A model generated the notes under the pieces. That model saw only the letters and a list, made by a program, of their open reading frames with translations. It was not told where the DNA came from and searched no databases. From assembly GCA_964017125.1 (NCBI GenBank), contig OZ024912.1:65831890-65895889 (forward strand): DNA of 64,000 nucleotides. Direction: 5' to 3'. Of this stretch, positions 1 through 11,605 are shown piece by piece. The DNA comes from Flabesymbios commensalis (lineage: Eukaryota; Annelida; Polychaeta; Terebellida; Flabelligeridae). Numbering within the stretch: position 1 is the first letter of the stretch; each line of letters opens with the position of its first letter. The position numbers and the translations under genes are program-made.

Positions 1-400
1 ATTAAGTAGCCGAATTCGGCAGCTTAGAGTCTGTCAAGGAGCGATATATATAGCTTATACATTGCAATGTAAAAACAATACACGTTTAGCCTCACCGAAA
101 AGACACCTAAAGACGATAGGATATAGGCTACGGGATCGTATTATTTCTTATTGTGTCGTATTAAATGCGTTATCATTAGCTCATATACGAAATATAAAAT
201 GAAAATATTAAAGGTAGGCTAAGTAGCCGAATTCGGCAACTTAGAGGGCCATACATTGCAATGTATTACGTACATCAATAGGCGCTACAAGTCCAGCCTC
301 ACCGAAAAGACACCTAAAGAAGGCAGGATTATACGGGATCATATTATTTCTTATTGTGTCTTATCTAACGTCACCGTCTTCACTGTATGTTCTTATTTAA
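1..400. repeat. Tandem duplication, about 215-bp unit
   Basis: Two diverged copies lie head to tail, one from about base 4 and one from about base 218. Both start with the palindromic motif TAGCCGAATTCGGC and share TAGAG, ACATTGCAATGTA, CCTCACCGAAAAGACACCTA and the run ATTATTTCTTATTGTGTC. No coding sequence is apparent. The 67-residue frame at 256-459 covers part of the second copy and has no recognisable domain. The array may continue to the left of the window. Confidence 0.75.
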
Positions 401-779
401 TACACCGAGGGATGAATTTGCAAACACAAGACGTTCAGCCAATGTTGTGTGAATGCTAGCTGAGCGTCGAAGAGGGTGGGCCAACCTTGAACTTGATTGT
501 TTTAATGACTTCGCTGAATCAAACGGTAAAATTTTTAAAGATTTAAAAAAAAATGAAAGAGTGTATTATGGAAAGTAACTTTAAATGCCAACAAACACAG
601 GTACATGATAATCACTAGAAAGATTAATTACTTTAACTATCTACCTATGAATATATGCAGCCTAACACGTCTATAGAAAGAACTGATCGATATCCTCATG
701 TAGGTAAACAGTCAACGATTTCAATAAGGGTTCATCAGAAATATTTCATGTGACTTTTGCAACAATAATAGAGAAGTTG
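401..779. other. AT-rich spacer, no gene seen
   Basis: No conserved coding frame, RNA gene or clear repeat was recognised between the 215-bp duplication and the start of the minisatellite. Confidence 0.5.
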
Positions 780-2060
780 GAAGACACTAGCAGGTAAATG
801 GTTAACTCTGCTGATATAAGCAGCCCTATAGTTGATAAAGGGTTGGCTGTGCTGTTAATTATAGGCGACACTAGCAGGTAGAACGTTATAGCTGTGTTGG
901 TATAAGCAGCATTAGCAGGTAAAGGGTTAGCTGTGCTGATATATGCCGCACTAGCAGGTTAGCTGTGCTGATATATTTATAAAAAGGCACTAGCAGGTCA
1001 GGGGTTAGCTGTGCTAATACCCAGTAACCACAAAACATTAACAAAACAAAAACATTAACTAAAAATATTATGCAGTAACATAGTTAAAAAAAACGTTTTA
1101 AAAATATTTGTATAATATTTACATAATTATGTTAAAAAAAGCATTTTGAAAAACGTTTTTTCAATGAATGTTTTGCATATAATTTTTATTTAAGATTTTT
1201 ATAATAGCCTATTAATCCGACGTTTTAATATTGGAAAACATATTCATGTAATCTTTTTAAAATGATTGATAAATATTTTGTGTTTGCTGGGCTTATATAA
1301 GCGACACTAGTATGTAAATGGTTAGCTGTGCTGATAATCATAGGCGCACTAGCTGATTGAGGTTAACCGTGCTGATATCAGCGGCACGTACTAGCAGGTG
1401 AAGGGTTAGCTTCACTGACATATATGCGGCATTAGCAGGCAGGGAAAATGATTGCTGTGCTGCTAATGGCAGCACCAGCAGGTAAAGGTTAAATGTGCTA
1501 ATATATGCGTCACTAGCAGGTAAAGGGTTAGCTGTGCTGATATATGCTGCACTAACAGGTGGAAGGTTAGTTATGGTGATACATAAAGCGACACTAGTAG
1601 GTAAAAGGTTAGCTGTGCTAATAGAGGCGGCACCAGCAGGTAATGAGCTAGCTGTGTTGATATATGCTGCAATAGCAGGTGAAATGTTGGTTTACCTGAT
1701 ATATAAAGCGACACTTGCAGGTAAAGGGTTAGCTGTGCTGATACAGCCGACTTTAACAGGTAAAGAGTCTGCTGTGCTGATATATGCGGCACTAGCACGT
1801 AAAGGGTTAGCTGTGCTGATATTGGCGGCATTAGCAGGTGAAGGGCTAGCTGTGCTGATATAGGCGCCACTAGCAGGGAAAATGATTGCTGTGCTGCTAA
1901 TGGCAGCACCAGCAGGTAAAGGTTAGATGTGCTAATATATGCGTCACTAGCAGGTAAAGGGTTAGCTGTGCTGATATAGGCGGCTCGAACCGGTAAGCCT
2001 AAAGACTTAACAATGCTAACATAAGCAGCACTAGCAGGTAAAAGGTTAGCGGTGCTGACA
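780..2060. repeat. 39-bp minisatellite array (39-42 bp units)
   Basis: Diverged head-to-tail units carry the landmarks CACTAGCAGGTAAAGGGTTA and GCTGTGCTGATATATGCG. The usual unit is 39 bp, and some units are 42 bp. Both lengths are multiples of three, so the array stays open in more than one frame. This explains the 122-residue plus frame at 1495-1863 and much of the 217-residue minus frame at 1571-2224. Both read as a 13-residue repeat and are judged non-genic. The array is split by a MITE-like insertion at 1020-1291. Confidence 0.85.
1020..1291. mobile_element. MITE with CCCAGYAAMCACAAAA ends, inserted in the minisatellite
   Basis: This AT-rich 272-bp segment begins CCCAGTAACCACAAAACA and ends TTTTGTGTTTGCTGGG, an imperfect terminal inverted repeat. 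It interrupts the 39-bp repeat array, whose units resume directly afterwards. The ends match those of the hairpin MITE family found elsewhere in the window (27,997-28,105, 52,031-52,138 and others), but the interior differs. There is no coding capacity. The target-site duplication is not clear. Confidence 0.7.
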
Positions 2061-2339
2061 TAGACATCTTTGCAGTCAGTCACTACACAGCAACAATACC
2101 TCAAACCATTTGTATGCCCACAATGGCAGGTGGCAGTGATTTTGCTGCCGGGGTGGGGGGGGGGGGGTGTACGGACGGACAAACTGCAGCAGCTCGTCAC
2201 TATGAAGATAGGAATTCGAGACACAGACCACCTTTTTTCAGTTCCAAATCATAAAAGGACTAAAAAAACAGACCACCTCCAAGAGCAAAGAAAAACATTC
2301 ACACTTTTACAGTGTAATGGGATTGGAGAGAAATATGCA

Positions 2340-2680
2340 TAAACTAAGAGACCAGCTGCGGCTGTATTCACTAATGGAACCAACCGTATCTGGATCCACT
2401 CATGGAACAAACTGTGGCTGCATCTACTAACTGGACCAGCTATGACTGGATCTAATAATGGGATCAGTTGTCGCTGGATCCACTAATAGGACCAGAACTG
2501 CAGGATCCACTGAGGGACCAGCACTGGCATAACTCACTAAGTGGGCCAGCCCTGGTTGAATTTAATAAAAAAACCAGCTCCGTTGAATCCACCAAGTGGA
2601 CCAGTTGGCTGGATCCACTAAGAGGACCAGAGCTGGCTGGATCCATAAAAGTGGCCAGCGCTGGCTGGATTCACTAAGCT
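2340..2680. repeat. 28-30 bp minisatellite
   Basis: About eleven diverged units share GGACCAG, CTGGCTGGATCCACTAA and similar blocks. Short frames on both strands here are repeat translations and not genes. A G-run lies just upstream at about 2150-2167. Confidence 0.75.
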
Positions 2681-2689
2681 CACACTTGA

Positions 2690-4300
2690 TGACGTGCCGT
2701 AAAGGATTAGCGCTGATGAGATAAATCACAATGTTATTTAAACATTGTCATCAGTGCAAATTACAATCATTCGCGTTATCATATCATGTATCTTCCCTGA
2801 GTCGCGCCTCCCCCGTTGATTGCGTTCTCAATGGTGTAGTGTTTTATGTCATACGACAATCTTTCTTTGTTATTACATATTTTATGTTAATTTAAGAGCG
2901 CGGATTTACGATAACAGCTTAGTGTGAAAGTTGCCAAGACAATTTAAGTGAACCCCTTCATTTGTTAAATTATTGGAAGTTATATTAGCACTGTTATAGC
3001 AATAGTTGAGCTAGTGGTCTATATAAACCACAAGGTTAAACAATGACGCTTTTGATTTTCGACCAGCTGACAAAAATAAAACTCGGCGTGCACCAATCAT
3101 TTAATCACGCATGATATGCAAGGTATATGTGTGTTTAATACATATAGGCCTCGCGTATAAATATATACTGAAATAGGAAACAATTGATAGGAGCCTACAC
3201 GTGACACAAACAAATAGATTGTCATATTTATAACATAATCCTAATTCGAGAACATAATAATTCGCTAGACCGTTTTTTGTCTACTTGACTTGTCATATAT
3301 GAGAGGCCCTAGCGTACAGAAGGATTATCACCTGTATTGCGTGATTACACCTTTGCGATTCCAGAAGAATTACGAATGGCTACGCAAAATCATATATACC
3401 GGTAGTGAAACAAAGCATAACAATGCCGTCATGATTTTCTGTAGTAGTTTTTCATATTCGACGGAACAATAATTAGATGTATTTTTTACGCGAGGAAGTA
3501 AAAATTATATCCAGTTAATTGACTGTAGGCCCTAAGTTACCTAGGGTTAACCACGGCTGCTCGTGATGAAAAAAATATTTTTATTTCAAGTTAATCGTAT
3601 GACACCTGAGTTGATATATGTAATTTGAACACCGCTACTATAACTATGCAGATTTGTCAATATTGATGTATCGACAAATATGATAAATGGATGAATGTAA
3701 TTTCGAAACAAAAAATTGAAGCCAGCAAATTTCGCAGTCTTTTATAAATAAATATATGCATAATATTTTCTTCATATATATTTTAACATGCATTTACTAA
3801 AACTTTTTTTTCGTTTTTTTAAATACAAATGAATTATATTTAAAGTTAGAGATTATATTATAGCATACGCATACGCATAGGCCTATACATAAATACATAG
3901 GCCTATACAAACACATACATATCTATTTAACAGATGATGTATTATAATTTTTTAAAGCTTGTTAATGATGATGCAGTTTTAATGTTTTCTACATTTTTTT
4001 TCTACATTACGGTTTTTAATGTTTTTTGCCATCAAAACATTCTATATACAAAATACATGACATGCATATAAACATAAAATATTTACTGTAAATTTAAAAT
4101 CAAACGACATTATATACTAAAACAATTAAAGTATGTATCATAACTATATCTACTTAAAATAAAATTAAACAAAATTGTCGTAATATGTTAATTTTTCTCG
4201 CACCAAAACCTGAGATAAAATAGCTACTGAATATAGCAAAAAAAAAACTCTGGAAAGCGTAGAAACTAATAAGAACTATCCTATAAAAACAAAATTATAT
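2690..4300. other. AT-rich region without recognised genes
   Basis: Mostly AT-rich unique-looking sequence. It includes two TAGGCCTA octamers near 3880-3905 and long A/T runs at 3720-4260. The 60-residue frame at 3290-3472 has no recognisable domain. Nothing else could be supported. Confidence 0.5.
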
Positions 4301-4379
4301 ATAGAGGTGTTATTAAATTACTTAAAATTATCTGTATTTATTGTCTTCTAATGTTTTTCTAATATACAATTCTTTAAAT

Positions 4380-5130
4380 TAAGTAAATATTTATGACGTT
4401 TTTATATTTTCTGGGAATGCATTCCAGATAATTACTCCTGCATAGGGAAATGATTTATAGTGTGTTCTAGGAACGAATAATTTGTTATTTGTTGAAGGTC
4501 TGAGGGAATATTTCGAGTGATCTTTAATATTAGTAAACAGTGTCTGTATATATTGGGGTGCATTACCAGTTACAGCTTTATAGACTAGACAAACCTGTTT
4601 AAATTTCACGATTTCATCAAAAGGTAACGATTTAAGCTCTTGAAACATTTGTCTGCTTAGTGTTAGAAGAGGTGTTTCTAATATTAATATCGCTGCTTTT
4701 TATTAAATTTTAATTATCTTTGTCTGATTTTTATTTGAACAAACGCCCCAAATCGAACTGCAATATTCAATCAGTGGCCTTACATAATAATCATAAAATT
4801 CAGTTCTAGTTTCTAATGGTAAGTATTTTCTAATTTTTTTAAAAAGGACTAATCTATAAGAGGTGCATTTTTCAACCTGAACAACCTGCATACACCAGGG
4901 AAGTGTTTTATCTACATTAACACCTAGTAATTTAGTACTACTACTTCGTCAATCATTGTATTGCGTATCTTCACATTTTCAAAATGGTTGTTGGCCTTCT
5001 GTTGAGATTTTGATTGACTATTTGAGATGAATAACGTTTTAGTTTTTTCTACGCTCAATATCATTGTGTTACTCATGCACCATCTATCCAAACTATTTGC
5101 ACAGTTTTGCAATTTTGTCTTACAACCGTC
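4380..5130 (-). mobile_element. CR1/L2-group LINE, 3' (post-reverse-transcriptase) fragment
   Basis: Three consecutive minus-strand segments (5112-4924, 4891-4703, 4648-4391) translate to the C-terminal part of a jockey-superfamily LINE ORF2 downstream of the catalytic palm. The visible landmarks are a WCMSN..KTKTLF block, a KKIRKYLPLETR..FYDYYVRPLIEYCSSIWG block, and the terminal VYKAVTGNAPQYI...VPRTHYKSF...G..IWNAFPENI block. The segments lie in different frames with stops between them, so the piece is decayed. It is 5'-truncated and lacks endonuclease and catalytic reverse transcriptase. Its 3' end probably lies in the AT-rich sequence below 4390. Confidence 0.8.
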
Positions 5131-5139
5131 AATTACTGA

Positions 5140-5835
5140 TTATGACCGCGAGTTGGTCTGAAATACCTGGTGTCCCAAAACTGATTTGATAGATTTAGAA
5201 GTGCGTTTGGTGACCAAAAGATCTAGCCAAGGACCATGAACGTGAGTAGAAAAATTAACATGCTGCTTGAGATCAAAACATGTGAGGATTTCATTGAATT
5301 TATTGGTTTGTCCATTTGCGTTATCTAGATGTAAGTTGAAATCTGCCAATATATAAAAATTGTCCTGGAGTGGAATTATATTCTCTAGTGAATCTTTCAA
5401 TTCAGCAAAAAATAGGCATGTACCGTTTTGAAGCTCATACAGACAGACAACGAAACCACTGAATGAATTGTTTTCTATACGTGCAGAGATCGCTTCGAAC
5501 GTTTTAAATGATGACACAGGATGAATGTCAGTTTTTAATTGGTCAGACACTAGTATTCATACACCTCCTCCTGCCCGCTGATCTGCACGAGGTTCGTGAA
5601 AAAACCCCGTTTCATCATGTTTCTGTCACTGACACAATGTCCAGATTTTTAGATGTTACATATTCGGGGAAGAGAGCAGTTTTAGGTTTGCTAGATTTAA
5701 CATTTATTGTTGCAATTTTGATTCTGGCATTTGAGACGGATGGGCCCGGATTTAAGCTGACATCTCCTGTCAGTAGATTTAACAGATGGTCGAGAAGGTG
5801 GTAGTGGGAGTAATTTCCAAATGAACCATACATTT
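5140..5835 (-). mobile_element. LINE 5' part, inverted: ORF2 start and endonuclease
   Basis: On the minus strand this encodes the ORF2 amino terminus, with GDVSLNPGP at 5767-5741, then KIATINVKSS and NLDIVSVTET. The apurinic-like endonuclease domain follows, with ILADFNLHLDN, FDLKQHVNFSTHVHG and WLDLLVTKR. Frames shift between the blocks, so it is broken. The domain order and sequence style match the LINE whose linker, reverse transcriptase and 3' end lie on the plus strand from about 5970. That plus-strand copy starts where this endonuclease would continue, so the two are best read as one insertion with an inverted 5' part. Confidence 0.75.
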
Positions 5836-5969
5836 AAAAAAGGTAATTTTGCTTTGACCAAATTTGAGAAAATGATGTTTGTTATTGATGACAGTTGGTG
5901 ACAATTTGTTAAAAATATGGTTGGGCAAAAGGACCACACTTCATTGAAATTTAACAAGGAAAAAATATT

Positions 5970-8128
5970 CATTCAGATATTCTAAATTCGGATCTAGTAA
6001 AGGAACCGAGAAAATAACTCTCAGCACTTTGTCAACACTATGATTCTGTCCTTGGCTTTATTTTAGACAAATACGCTCATGTAAGTACAAAGACTCTACC
6101 CAGAAAACCACCAACTCCATGGATGACTTACGAAATAATGAAAGCTAAAACCTGTCGCCACAATCTTGAATGAACATGCCCCAGATCTCGCACACATCTA
6201 GATCGTTGTCGTTACAAACATCAGTGCCACCTGTGTACCAGAATAATGACAAAAGCTAAATCAAAATATTTAGCTGATGTTATGTCAGAGAATTCGGACA
6301 ATCCTCGTTGTCTATGGAGTTCAATATATAACATTCTGCATAGAATTCCTCCAATGGCTCTGCCAGAATTCACATCAGTAAAATCATTTTGTGACCATTT
6401 CTCTAAATATTTTGTTGATAAAATCGAAACTATCCGTTCCAAATTTCCAGATAAAGTACACAATATTCCATCAGTGCAAAAACCAGAAATTAGATCCACA
6501 ATGAACGTTTTTGAACGTGCGAAAGAAGATGAAAATAAAAAGCTTATTTTGAGCTCATCGTCAAAATCATGTGATCTGGACCCCATTCCTACAAGCGTTC
6601 TGAAAAATTGTCTTGATATATTAATAACTCCCATCACTGATTTAATTAACATTTCAATAGAAACTAGTACATTTCCTCAACATTTAAAAGAAGCTCATGT
6701 AAGACCACTACCTAAAAAAACATCTCTTCCTGAAAACAAACTGAACAATTACAGGCTTGTATCCAACTTGAGTTTCATTTCCAAAATCTTAGTAAAGATA
6801 GTAGCCAATCAGCTGCAAGCTCATATAAAAAATAACCATCTATCTAATCCATTATAATCAGCCTACAGGAAACATCATTCTACAGAATCAGCGCTACTGT
6901 ACATAACGTAATAATTATTAGCATGGACCAAGGTGAGGTTACAGCGCTGACCTTGCTTGACTTGTCAGCCGCTTTCGACACCATTGACCATGCTACATTA
7001 ACAAATAAACTGTCAGATTGGTATGGAATATCTGGGCAGGCTCAAATTTGGTTTTCATCTTATTTTCAAAATAGGCATCAATCCGTAAAAATTGAAAACA
7101 CTCTATCAGATAAAGTCCTAGCCTCATATGGAGTTCCACAGGGCTCTGTGCTGGGACCAGTGCTTTTTACCCTATACACTACACCACTCAGCGCTATCAT
7201 CTCCAGCTATGGCATAAACCACCATGTTTGTGCCGACGATACTAAAATTTACATGCCTCTATCTGTTTCCAACGCTAAAGAATCTCTTGAGAAGTTGCAG
7301 CATTGTGTAATGGCCGTGTCGGCCTGGATGACAGGGTAAGACAGAATTTATTCTCATATCATTGGGACCAAACTTTAGCAAGAAATATTCTTAATAATTT
7401 CCCATGCTTAATTCCAGGAATTTCCGAAAACATATATCCCAAACATGTAGGGCATGCTTCTATCATATCCGTCATTTGCGTCGAATTCAAAAAAGTTTGT
7501 CCTTAGATCTCGCAAAGCAAATTGCTGTGGCACTGGTCAGTAGCAAGTTAGATTATTGTAACTCACTTTTTTTAAATAAACCAGAAAAGGATATTGCTAG
7601 ATTACAACGCGTTCAGAACTGTCTTGCAAGAGTGGTAACCAAAGCCCCACGTTTTAGTTGTTTTACTTCTATTCTAAAAGGATTAAATTAGCTTCCTGTC
7701 AAGTTTTGCATTCATTAAAATATGCACAATAACTTTCCAAACCCTGAAAGACAACCAACCTGCATATCTGGCTGACTTAGCCTACTTGTTCGTCATAAAA
7801 GCTCAAAATATCTACTCTCCACAAATTCAAATAGATTTGTTGTTCCTCGTATAAAAACTAAGACTGGATCAAGAGCTTTCTCTATATCTGGTCCAGCGTT
7901 ATTGAACCAATGCGCAATGCGGAAACAATTTTACCATTCCAGAATTTACTTAAATCTCACCTATTTGATCTGGCTTTCCCACCATAGTTCCTCAGCGGCT
8001 CGGCTCCTTATTGACGAACCGGCTTTGGCCTCAATTATGACACATGATCACGCTAAGAATTTGTGCACCTCTGGGCTCGATCCGCTGAGGATATGGGCGC
8101 TATAAAAGTTTTATTGATTGATTGATTA
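5970..8128 (+). mobile_element. CR1/L2-group LINE: linker, reverse transcriptase and 3' end
   Basis: Decayed ORF2 from the endonuclease-RT linker (DILNSDLVKEPR, DSVLGFILDKYA, PRKPPTPWMT) through the reverse transcriptase. 6246-6857 carries the N-terminal fingers (SCDLDPIPTSVLKN, KLNNYRLVSNLSFISKIL). 6923-7339 carries DLSAAFDTIDH, GVPQGSVLGP (7130-7159) and the ADD of the active site (7232-7240). 7404-7691 carries the thumb and C-terminal region (KLDYCNSLF, LQRVQNCLARVV). The 3' end reads GGATATGGGCGCTATAAAAG and then an ATTG microsatellite tail at about 8110-8128, as in many L2/CR1 elements. Stops and frame changes make it inactive. Confidence 0.85.
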
Positions 8129-8129
8129 A

Positions 8130-8465
8130 ATTATGGCAGGATATATAACTATCATAGAATAATTTTCTGGCATTTAATAGACCATTGAAGCGTATCAAAT
8201 GCTTCTTACCATAATATGGTAGGCCTGATACGCTTCAATGAGTAGAAGTTTTTAATATTTTCTTTCTTATGTGTTCAACATGCTCTTCCCAAGAAAGGAT
8301 AGAATCAAAGTGGACACCAAGTATTTTAGTGCTACTTATACAGAAGGAAGATCAACATTATTATTATTTACTTTCAGTTTGAAATCTTTACATTTATTAA
8401 CTTTTGACTAGTGGCGATCAACAAAAAAACACGTTTGAGAAGATTTAAGATCATCAACACCATGA
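8130..8465 (-). mobile_element. LINE reverse-transcriptase C-terminal fragment
   Basis: Read on the minus strand, 8420-8250 translates to FKLKVNNNNVDL, SSTKILGVHFD and LSWEEHVEHI, the block that follows the palm in CR1/L2-like LINEs. 8180-8130 continues with LLNARKLFYDSYIS. It covers the same domain as the 4380-5130 fragment, so it is a separate copy. Its 3' part stops where the ATTG tail of the plus-strand LINE ends, which suggests that LINE landed in it. A 15-bp inverted repeat (8183-8197 and 8226-8240, CATTGAAGCGTATCA) lies inside. Confidence 0.55.
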
Positions 8466-8617
8466 CTCAAGTTTATGGTATTAATTATAAATTTCATAAA
8501 TATTAAGCCACCTGTGGAGCTATGTTTAGGCTAGTTACACAGTAGTATAATAGTTATTTCTTGAAGATGGCGTGACGTCACAGGTGGGCGAAAAAAGGGA
8601 AAACCAAAATGTTTCGT

Positions 8618-9818
8618 TTAAAGAGACTGGTTCAGGCTAAATTCATAAAAAAATCGGCGATTTTATTTTGGCTTATTAATATGACCATATGATGTAAACA
8701 TGTCCATAGACTAGAACTGCAAAAGTTTTTTTAATTTTTGTGCTGCGCATTCACCAGTTAGGCTGGATATAGACCTAGAGACGAAATTCCTGATTTCTTA
8801 TTTTGAACAACCATGTCAAAAATAGGAAATACTGGAATTTCGTCTCTATATCTAGCCTAACTGCATTCTCATTCATCAGATCCACTATCCTTTCACTAGC
8901 GTCAGCTATGTGGCTCTGATTGATTGCACTGTAAATGTGTTCTGTAGACGTATTCATGAATTTGGACTGATTTTATATCTGGCCAATAAGGCAATACCTG
9001 ACAACAATGGTGTCCTTGACATTCTAAACCACATGGTCAATGTTGATTTTATGTTGGGCCAGTGTCGTAGACAATTGGCATCCATCAATCCAGCATTGTC
9101 AATCCCACAGAGTAAACAGGATAGGTCTACACCGGCTCACTGTTTTCTTAATGCTGGGCCTGCGTCACAGACGATGGATCAACATTAAACCAATATTGGG
9201 TCAGTGTGTCGTACTGACAGAGACTGCACACCAGTAAGAAAGATGACCCAGCTCTGGGTTCATGTTAATCCACAATCTGAGATGCTGTCTCAACATTCAA
9301 CAAAGAGTGTTTGTTAACATCACTTTGGACATTCTGCTGGTATCTTGGTCTTACACAAAAGCAAGTCTACAACAACACAAGTAAAAGCTGCACATGTTGC
9401 TTTTATGCTGGGCCGTAATTGTATAGGATACTAGGCATATAATGACAACCTTAGCCCAGAATAGGCCTAGGCAAGACATAATTATATAAACTTGTCTCTC
9501 ATAGGTGCAAGGGATCCTCGAGCTCAGCATAGTTTCAGGGTCAGGTGTGGGTCACGGTACACCAGATTTTGATGCCCTATCAGAAAGCAGCAATTACAGA
9601 AGAGAATATCAAAGCACTGTAGCAAGGCCACCTAGCTGTGCTAGTGTGGCCCTGAGAAGGAGGCTGGCCTAACTGGTGAATGTGCATCACAAAAAATAAA
9701 AAAACTTTCACAGTTCTAGACTATGGCCATGTTTACATCATATAGATCTAGTCATAATAATAAGCCAAAATAAAATCACTGATTTTTTTAAAATTTTATC
9801 CTGAACCAGTCTCTTTAA
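8618..9818. mobile_element. Non-autonomous element with TTAA ends and ~148-bp terminal inverted repeats
   Basis: 8618-8765 (TTAAAGAGACTGGTTCAGG ... CACCAGTTAGGC) recurs inverted at 9665-9818 (GCCTAACTGGTGAATG ... CCTGAACCAGTCTCTTTAA). Both outer ends are TTAA, the target used by piggyBac and Kolobok elements. Inside the left end, 8758-8862 forms a second inverted repeat around GACGAAATTCC. The 0.9-kb interior has no transposase. It contains degenerate copies of the hairpin MITE motif (TTGGGCCAGTGTCGTAGAC at about 9054). A solo relative lies at 27,797-27,982. Confidence 0.6.
9020..9350. repeat. Degenerate hairpin-MITE motif cluster
   Basis: Several broken copies of the module ATTNATGTTGGGCCAGYGTC ... 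GAC follow each other, for example near 9045-9110, 9150-9190 and 9245-9340. The 92- and 65-residue frames here are repeat translations. Confidence 0.55.
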
Positions 9819-11080
9819 TCATCAGAGCCCGATTGCAGGAAAGAAGATAATCTTGTGTGGGTTTAAACCCGAAAATGAGATCAGCTAATCCCTTTGATTA
9901 ACTCGGTTGCAGGAACGTAATAACTTTGTGATTAGATGATCTGCTATTTGATACGAATTTTACTAAATATCCGACATGATTTTCGTATCACGGGAACGTG
10001 TACCAAATCATGCATAATCGATTTGTTATTCTTTAGAACGGCCAAATCACCTAACTAGGCTACCGTCACTGATAGTAGGGCCAAATGAACCACCAGGTTA
10101 TAGTAGACTGACCTATATATGTATATAAGGCCTATTTATATAATCCATAACCATGGTAACGTCTAACATGGTAATGTAAAACATTTAAATGTTTGGGGGC
10201 TGTGGGCCTATATATAATAATGAATAACCATAATATAACCTAACACGATATATGTAGACAAAATATATTCATAATTCAAACGTAGACCACATTTGAATTA
10301 TGAATATATTTTGTGAAAGTCTAAAATTATATTAAATAGGCATCAAAATATAATAAACCTCATTGACCTAAGAAACTGCATTGCCGTCACGATATGGAAT
10401 AGCAAAGAATCTATGCTTAAATTATCATAGGTCTATCACAATATAGAGCCCATGATATAGGGCCTACACATGGGCCTAAATGTATAATTATTTTGACATA
10501 GGCCTATAAGAAAGCTGTCCTAGCTACCGACCATTATAACCCTTTAAGAAGTGATTTCCCTATGCCTAGTTGTACCAAATAGTATCAAAGGTCTACTCAA
10601 TTTCCCTGAAATGAAAAGTCTTGACATTTTTTCATATATATCTAAGCAATGTCCTATTCCCTTTTTTTTTGTTTTCTGCAGGCATATAGGCCTACATCAG
10701 TTTAGTGAAATATTCACACCTTTGGCAATAATGATCAAATGTTCATTTGATACCTCTTTCGTGAAGTTTGCATGTGATAAATAATTCAAACAAGCATTTT
10801 TTTTCAAATATTATCCTGAGGGTCTATAACTATAAGGTTATAAGTAGTTATATCTAGCTTCAATGATGAACAATTACATTCGTTTAAAAAAAACCGTAGG
10901 TCTGTCAGTCACTTATATTTATACACTGACACATAACAGCTAGGTGTGTTCAATCTGTAGTCTATAGACCTACTATCTATAGAGTGATGTGTACAGGTAG
11001 GGGTTCTTTTTTAGAGCTGCTTTTCAACGTTAGTCTATAAAAAGTGACACCAGTGGCACACGAGCTAATAATAGGCTACA
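9819..11080. other. AT-rich spacer with a perfect 23-bp hairpin
   Basis: No gene was recognised. A perfect inverted repeat with 23-bp arms lies at 10,258-10,280 and 10,292-10,314 (arm begins ACAAAATATATTCATAATTC) around an 11-nt loop. TAGGCCTA octamers occur near 10,497 and 10,681. The 77-residue frame at 10,551-10,784 has no recognisable domain. Confidence 0.5.
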
Positions 11081-11326
11081 TCCCTGCAAACAATTTTACG
11101 TTGTAATAACATCTCCACAACGTACAGCATTCGTACTTAGGACGTAACTCTGTGGACTCTCATTTACGTTCTTAAGACGTAAAACATAAATGTAACGTTA
11201 TCAGGACGTTCTGGGGACGTTAGGTTTATTATGACTACGTCCTTGGCACGTCCTCGTTACGTTCATCCATGAGTGACGAAAATGGGACCTCAACGAACGT
11301 TATAATACGTACAGTGTTTGCAGGGA
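11081..11326. mobile_element. MITE with TCCCTGCAAACA terminal inverted repeats
   Basis: A 246-bp segment starts TCCCTGCAAACA and ends TGTTTGCAGGGA, a perfect 12-bp terminal inverted repeat. The interior is rich in ACGT-centred words (AACGTAC, GGACGTTCTGG, GACGTA) on both strands. There is no coding sequence. The terminal word resembles the CCCAGCAAACA ends of the hairpin MITEs, which suggests related families. Confidence 0.7.
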
Positions 11327-11605
11327 TAGACCTACTGCCCATCACTAGCATATATTGATACCAGTTGAAAACTACCACAGCAGACTCACATCACCAAGGC
11401 TGCTTTACCATTGGCATATCGGCAGACATATATATTTCACTAAATGACATTAACTCTTACCCATCCTTTGATTTTTACAGTATTTTTATTGCAAAATATC
11501 ATTTTTTATACTTCTAGTTATTATTTATTTGTTTTTATATGTACTATAGCTTATTGTACATCATTGGGAAGCATATTTCTCAAGTATATTTTTTTTGTAA
11601 AAAAA

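Noticed and set aside
1571-2224. 217-residue minus-strand frame
   Set aside because: Mostly the 39-bp minisatellite translated on the opposite strand. No domain, and a frame on the other strand is equally open.
4380-5130. Joining this LINE piece with 5140-5835 as one minus-strand element lacking its RT core
   Set aside because: The plus-strand half from 5970 continues the endonuclease half precisely, so an inverted 5' part is the simpler reading.
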